A DNA stretch of 11,947 nucleotides from Rhodanobacteraceae bacterium UBA703. GTDB taxonomy: Bacteria > Pseudomonadota > Gammaproteobacteria > Xanthomonadales > Rhodanobacteraceae. Location of the stretch: NCBI GenBank assembly GCA_002297645.1, contig DBMH01000218.1, positions 1 to 11,947 on the forward strand, given 5' to 3'. The position numbers and the translations under genes were made by a program. Shown piece after piece: positions 5,951 to 11,947 of the stretch (within the stretch, counting starts at the first letter, position 1; every line of letters begins with the position of its first letter). The notes under the pieces are model-generated. The model ran no database searches. It had not been told where the DNA came from and was given only the letters and a program-made list of their open reading frames with translations.

Positions 5951-8155
5951 ATGTCCATATCGTCGTTCGCCCGGGGCGCGCTGCCGCTGGCGCTGTCCGC
6001 CTGCCTGCTCGCCGCCTGCTCGAAGGAGGCGACGGCCCCGGTCCCGGCGCTCGACGGCGCGGCGAAGGAACGCGCCGCGGCGGCGATCTCGCGCCCGGCC
6101 TGGCTGCGCGAGCGCCTGCCCGAGCACACCGTCGCCTATCTGCGCGTTCCCTCGGTCTGGGGCTGGTTGTCGGCACCGAACGGCCGCGCGCTCGACCGCG
6201 CGCTGGCCAGCGAGGCGCACGCGAACGCGATCCGCCGCCTGCGCGAGGCCGTACGCAGCGACAAGCTGGTCGCCGACAGCGGCCTCGCGCCGATGCTCGG
6301 CCTGCTGCTGGCCGACCTTTCCTCGCCGCTCGAGATCGCCGTCGTCGACGGCAGCGACATCGCCAATCCGGCCAGCAACTTCTTCGCCACCGCGCAGCTC
6401 GACGTGGCGGACGTGGCGACGATGAACGCACGCATCGCGGCAATGTCGGACGAGGCACCGCTGCTGAAGGCGCCACTCGATGCCGACGGCCGCGCCGAAC
6501 TTGCCAGCAGCGGCTTCGTGCGTTTCGACGCCGCCGCCCGGCGCCTGTACGTGCATGCCGGCATGGCCGCCTCGGCAGCGGGGCTCGACGCGCTGATCCA
6601 GCAGACCGGGCAGACCCGCGTGCCGGAGATGGCGGCGAGCGAGCGCGAGCTGGACACGTCCGGCCAGGGGCTGTTCTTCTGGATCAAGCTCAAGGGCGTC
6701 AACGGCATGGCGGGCGCCTACCTGCCGCAGGATCCGCAGAGCGCGCTGGTGCGCGATTTCGTGCAGAAATCCGAGAGCCTCTCCGCCGGATGGGGCAGCG
6801 TCGAGGGCCATGGCCGCCTGCAGATCCGCCTGCGCGCGCCGCAAGCCACCCTGCTCGCCCGCTTCGCACCGAAGGCGGCACCGCCGGCGCTGAAGGTCGC
6901 GGGCAAGCCGCAATGGGCAGCGACGCTGAGCCTGCCCGACGCGCAGCAATGGCAGGACCTGGTCGATCACCTCGATGCGGATTTCGGCCCCGGCGCTCGC
7001 GCCGGCTTCGACGAGGCGAAACAGAAGATCGCGGCGAAATTCGGCGTCGATCCGGTCGAGCTGCTGCGCCGGCTCGGCCCGGCGATGGCGAGCTTCGAGG
7101 ACGACGCCGGCTCCTATGCGGCGCTCCAGGTCACCGATCGCAAGGGGCTCTACGCATTGATCGACGACATCGGCCGGAAGCACGGCTGGAGCCACGACAC
7201 GATGCGCGTCGGCAGCGCGGAGGTGCACCACCTGCGCATCCCCGGCGGCCGCTCCGATGCCGAGGCCGGCGCTTCGGACGACCCCGAGGCCGCGGCCTGG
7301 ATGCGCCTCTACGGCCGTCTCGGGTCGCACGTCTACTGGATCGAGGAGGGCGACTGGCTGGTGTTCGGCTCGGTGCCGCAGGCGCTCGCCGACCGCGCCG
7401 CGGCGCCGCTCGATGTGCGCCTCGCCGACTGGCAGGCGGCGCAGGGCTACGACGCCGCCGGCAGCCTGGCCGGCGTGTCGGCGACCACGCGCCATGCGCA
7501 GCGAACGACCTACTACGCCTATCTGGGCGGCCTGCAGATGGCCGCCGACGTACTCGGCGCGGAGATCGACCTCGCCCGACTGCCGAGCGCCAGCGAGCTG
7601 AGGCTGCCGACCGCCGGCGCGACCGGCATCGCGCTGGAAGCGACGCCCGACCATCTCGGCCTCAGCCTCCAGTACGACGCCACGCCGCTCGACGCGATGC
7701 TCGGCGGTGGCGGCTCGATGGCGACCGTGGCAACCGCCGCCATCCTCGCCGCCGTCGCGCTGCCCGCGTATCAGGACTACACCGCCCGGGCGCAGGTCGC
7801 CAGCGTCGTGGCAGCGGCATCGCCACTCAAAGGCTACGTCGCCGACCACTACGTCGCCCGCGGCAGTTTCCCGGACTCCTTCGACGAAGCCGACATCGAG
7901 GAGACCTCCTTCGCGGAGGTATCGAAGTATCTCGAGAATTTCTGGATCGACGACGGCGCGATCGTGCTGCAGTTCGGCGACGAGGCGGCAGCCGCCCTGC
8001 GCGACCAGATCCTCGTGCTGACGCCTTACCAGGCCGGCCGGCAGATCCTCTGGCGTTGCGGCGAGGGGAGCATCGACGACGAGGCCGTGCCGATGTCCGA
8101 CCCGGAGGAGTCGACCACGATGCCGGCCAAGCTGCTGCCGTCGTACTGCCGCTGA
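5951..8155 (+). CDS. Predicted outer-membrane lipoprotein with C-terminal type IV pilin-like domain
   Basis: This 734-residue protein starts at the ATG at 5951, with AAGGAG seven bases upstream; in-frame sequence further upstream is non-coding. Residues 1-23 form a lipoprotein signal ending LSACLLAAC, with lipidated Cys23 and Ser at +2, predicting the outer membrane. Residues 40 to about 585 are a large periplasmic region, starting SRPAWLRERLPEHTVAYLRVPSVWGWL. I do not recognise it firmly; the opening recalls DUF3352-type proteins. From about 586 to the end the sequence is pilin-like: ILAAVALPAYQDYTARAQV (about 598-616), HYVARGSFPDSF, and the C-terminal cysteine pair WRCGEG (Cys703) and LPSYCR (Cys733), which matches the pilin D-loop. 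The prepilin peptidase signature (G|FTLIE) is absent, replaced by LGGGGS. It stands alone between the cyclophilin and typA. Role unknown: a pilus-associated or surface-displayed protein is conjecture. Confidence 0.85.
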   Translation: MSISSFARGALPLALSACLLAACSKEATAPVPALDGAAKERAAAAISRPAWLRERLPEHTVAYLRVPSVWGWLSAPNGRALDRALASEAHANAIRRLREAVRSDKLVADSGLAPMLGLLLADLSSPLEIAVVDGSDIANPASNFFATAQLDVADVATMNARIAAMSDEAPLLKAPLDADGRAELASSGFVRFDAAARRLYVHAGMAASAAGLDALIQQTGQTRVPEMAASERELDTSGQGLFFWIKLKGVNGMAGAYLPQDPQSALVRDFVQKSESLSAGWGSVEGHGRLQIRLRAPQATLLARFAPKAAPPALKVAGKPQWAATLSLPDAQQWQDLVDHLDADFGPGARAGFDEAKQKIAAKFGVDPVELLRRLGPAMASFEDDAGSYAALQVTDRKGLYALIDDIGRKHGWSHDTMRVGSAEVHHLRIPGGRSDAEAGASDDPEAAAWMRLYGRLGSHVYWIEEGDWLVFGSVPQALADRAAAPLDVRLADWQAAQGYDAAGSLAGVSATTRHAQRTTYYAYLGGLQMAADVLGAEIDLARLPSASELRLPTAGATGIALEATPDHLGLSLQYDATPLDAMLGGGGSMATVATAAILAAVALPAYQDYTARAQVASVVAAASPLKGYVADHYVARGSFPDSFDEADIEETSFAEVSKYLENFWIDDGAIVLQFGDEAAAALRDQILVLTPYQAGRQILWRCGEGSIDDEAVPMSDPEESTTMPAKLLPSYCR

Positions 8156-8209
8156 ACGCCGGTTCATGGCGCCGCCGAGGGAGTTGCTGCGGCGCAACGG
8201 CGCACCCCG

Positions 8210-8215
8210 TATAAT
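8210..8215 (+). promoter_or_regulatory. -10 element of typA promoter
   Basis: A perfect TATAAT lies 51 bases before the typA ATG in otherwise GC-rich DNA. The best -35 candidate is TTGCTG at 8184-8189, but the 20-bp spacer is too long, so the -35 is weak or absent. Transcription would start near 8222, leaving a leader of about 45 nt. Confidence 0.55.
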
Positions 8216-8236
8216 CGCCCGCTCCCACTCTCCCGA

Positions 8237-8259
8237 GGCGGGCCCTTGCGGGCGCCGCC
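8237..8259 (+). promoter_or_regulatory. Strong hairpin in the typA leader, just before the start codon
   Basis: GGCGG (8237-8241) pairs with CCGCC (8255-8259), and GCCC (8242-8245) pairs with GGGC (8250-8253) around a TTGC loop. The result is a nine-pair stem with a single bulged G at 8254. It ends seven bases before the ATG at 8267, where a Shine-Dalgarno would normally sit, and no such sequence is seen. It may influence typA translation. Confidence 0.45.
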
Positions 8260-8266
8260 CATTCGC

Positions 8267-10095
<1,829 letters not shown>

Positions 10096-10099
<4 letters not shown>

Positions 10100-11052
10100 C
10101 CGTGCGCTCGGCCGTCCTCGCCCTGCTCGCGCTGCTGCTGGCCGCCTGCAGTGCGACGGGAACGCGGTCGCCGGCCCCGGGGACCGCGCCCCTGCTGGCG
10201 ATGGCCGAGTCGCGCCACTATCTCGAACCGCTGCGCCGCCAACGACACGAAGCTGCGGTCCTGGCGGCCCAGGCCATGCTCGGCGCCTATGCCGAGCGCG
10301 GCGATGCGGACTCGTGCGAAGGCGCATCGTGCGCCGACGACCACATCGAAACGCTGCGCGAGCTGGCTGTCGCCTACAGCCAGCTCGGCCTGCATCGGAT
10401 GTCCTTCGCCGTCTACCAGGCCGTGCTCGCGCAACGACCCGACGAGGCGACGTCGTACGAAGACGTGGCGGCCGAGCAAATGTTCCTCGGCCGCGACGAG
10501 GACGCCGCCCGCAACTACGAGCGCGCCCTGGAACTGTCGCGGGAAAGCCACGCGCCCACCCTCGGGCTCGCCGCCACGTTCTCGCTGCTGACCGACGACC
10601 TCGCGCGTGCCCGCGCGCGATTCGAATCCTGCGTGCGCCTCGGCAAGCCGGCCCGCACGGTCCAATACTGCGCGATCGGCCTCGCGGTCGTGAAGACGCG
10701 CGGCGGCAACGACAGCCTGCTGCTCGCGGTCACGCCCGCCTCGAGCTGGCCCGGCCCGCTGCTGGCGCATCTACGCGGCGAGATCGACGAGGCTGCGCTG
10801 GCGAAGCGGATCGCGAGCGGCGAACCCGACATGCAGCGCGAGCACTTGAGCGAAGCGCTCTACCATCTCGGCGAAAGCCATCTGGCACGCGGCGACCGTG
10901 CGCAGGCGCTGCGCTGTTTCCGCGCCAACCAGGCGTTGCGCGTCGAAGCCTTCTTCGAGACCGAAGCCTCGGCTCGCCGCATCCGCCAGCTCGGCGGCGC
11001 CGACGATCCCGAGCCGGCCCCCGTTCCCGCACAGCACGCGCCCATCGGCTGA
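10096..11052 (+). CDS. TPR-like lipoprotein, NlpI-like
   Basis: This 318-residue predicted lipoprotein has a signal MTVRSAVLALLALLLAAC with lipobox LAAC and lipidated Cys18; Ser at +2 suggests the outer membrane. The body is alpha-helical and alanine/leucine-rich with tetratricopeptide-like pairs: HIETLRELAVAYSQLGLHRM at about 83-102, EDVAAEQMFLGRDEDAARNY, and ALYHLGESHLARGDRAQALR at about 255-274. The last resembles the C-terminal TPRs of NlpI-type scaffolds. A proline-rich tail ends the protein. The GTG at 10096 overlaps the typA stop (GTGA); a second GTG at 10102 is a fully possible alternative, and AGG at 10089-10091 could serve either. Overlap implies translational coupling to typA. Partners and precise role are not visible; TPR lipoproteins usually scaffold envelope proteins. 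Confidence 0.85.
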
Positions 11053-11097
11053 GCGCCCTCCCTCAGGCATCGCCGCAGGCCACGAACCCGACGACCG

Positions 11098-11947
11098 ATG
11101 TTGCGCAGCCGCCCGTACTACCTGCTCGCCATCGCCGCCGCCAGCGCGGTGCCCCATGCGTACGCGGACGGTTCCGCACCGGATTTCGCGCCGCAGTTCC
11201 TCGGCGCGCAATACACCTTCGTCGACCAGCGCCAGAGCGCGCTGCGCGCACCGTACGAAGGGCCGCTCAGCATCAGGGCCGACGGCGACATCGCGCGCTC
11301 GCACACCTTCGGTGCCTATTTCGGCGTACAGCTGCCGGCGCATCTGCAGTTCTACCTCGACCTCGAGATGTTCAAGGGCGAAGGCGTCAGCAACGCCGCG
11401 GGCCTCGCCGGCCTGACCAACGGCGACGTCGTGCGCTCGGGCACCGTCGATCTCGGCAAGCGCCCGTACATCGCGCGACGCTACCTCCGCTACGTGCTGC
11501 CCCTCGGCGACGAAACCGGCGAAGTCGCGCGTGCGCAGGACCAGTTGCCCGGCCGCGAAGCCGTACACCGCTTCGAGGTGAAGCTGGGCAAGATGGCCGC
11601 CAACGACGACTTCGACCGCAACCGCTACGCGAACTCGACGCGCACCCAGTTCATGAACTGGAGCCTGTGGAACGACACGGCCTGGGATTTCGCCGCCGAC
11701 ACGCGCGGCTACACCAACGGTGCGATGCTGGCCTGGGTCGATCGCGGCTGGGCGCTGCGCTACGGCGTCTACCAGATGCCGGTCGAGGCGAACGGGCAGT
11801 CGCTGGAGTGGCCGCTGAAACGCGCGCGCGGCGAGCAGGTCGAGCTGACGGTGCAGCCCGCGCCGGGCGGCTGGGCGCTGCGCCTGCTCGCGTTCCGCAA
11901 CATCGCCCGCATGGGCGACTACCGCCAGGCGCTCGCGCGCGGCGCCC
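11098..11947 (+). CDS. Carbohydrate-selective porin, OprB family, 5' part (runs off right edge)
   Basis: The frame is open for 283 codons from the ATG at 11098 to the window end, so the protein is incomplete. Residues 1-23 are a Sec signal peptide, cut after HAYA. The mature part has OprB-type features: LGAQYTFVDQRQSALRAPYEG near the start, DLEMFKGEGVSNAAGLAGLTNGD, then FEVKLGKMAANDDFDRNRYA and TQFMNWSLWNDTAWDFAADTRGY. WALRYGVYQMP and alternating beta-strand patterns follow. OprB porins form outer-membrane beta-barrels that admit sugars; the substrate is not determinable here. The gap from the lipoprotein gene is only 45 bp with no terminator, so they may be cotranscribed, though a functional link is uncertain. 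No clear ribosome binding site precedes the ATG; the next codon, TTG, is an alternative start. Confidence 0.88.
   Translation, partial: MLRSRPYYLLAIAAASAVPHAYADGSAPDFAPQFLGAQYTFVDQRQSALRAPYEGPLSIRADGDIARSHTFGAYFGVQLPAHLQFYLDLEMFKGEGVSNAAGLAGLTNGDVVRSGTVDLGKRPYIARRYLRYVLPLGDETGEVARAQDQLPGREAVHRFEVKLGKMAANDDFDRNRYANSTRTQFMNWSLWNDTAWDFAADTRGYTNGAMLAWVDRGWALRYGVYQMPVEANGQSLEWPLKRARGEQVELTVQPAPGGWALRLLAFRNIARMGDYRQALARGA

Noticed and set aside
5089..8214. 1041-codon plus-strand frame overlapping the cyclophilin and lipoprotein
   Set aside because: Low-complexity Arg/Ala/Gly translation in a different frame from the lipoprotein, which has a ribosome binding site, lipobox and recognisable domain.

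Overview
The window looks like a chromosomal segment of a high-GC gammaproteobacterium, most likely a Xanthomonadales member (Lysobacter/Rhodanobacter/Dokdonella-like). That placement rests on protein resemblance and strong G/C third-position bias; no marker gene was compared against a database. Apart from an AT-richer stretch at about 480-2270, composition is uniform.

Layout. (1) Positions 1-1973, minus strand: the 5' two-thirds-kilocodon of a secreted RHS/YD-repeat protein that runs off the left edge. It is open for all 657 visible codons, with a Sec signal peptide, a cysteine-rich N-terminal region, an RHS entry motif and YD-type repeats. (2) 1974-2475: a 500-bp leader with one doubtful 65-codon ORF and a G8 tract. 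(3) 2476-4643: an aldehyde dehydrogenase (coniferyl-aldehyde-dehydrogenase type) divergent from a TetR-family repressor. A perfect 8-3-8 inverted repeat between them carries the -35 boxes of both promoters. (4) 4774-5034: a small GlsB/YeaQ-type stress membrane protein, converging on a cyclophilin at 5233-5760; the 200 bp between them is a chain of four hairpins. (5) 5951-8155: a large predicted outer-membrane lipoprotein whose last ~150 residues are a complete type IV pilin-like domain lacking the prepilin peptidase site. (6) 8267-11052: the translational GTPase BipA/TypA, overlapped by 4 nt by a TPR-like lipoprotein gene. (7) 11098 to the right edge: the start of an OprB-type carbohydrate porin.

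How the parts fit. The dehydrogenase/TetR pair reads as a self-contained aldehyde-responsive detoxification or aromatic-catabolism switch. typA and the TPR lipoprotein are probably cotranscribed and translationally coupled. The cell-envelope content is high (RHS, GlsB-like protein, two lipoproteins, porin), but nothing indicates one shared pathway. I see no tRNA, rRNA, CRISPR array, transposase or integrase. The most unusual items are the lipoprotein-pilin fusion, the composition break inside the RHS gene, and the compact operator with two opposed promoters.
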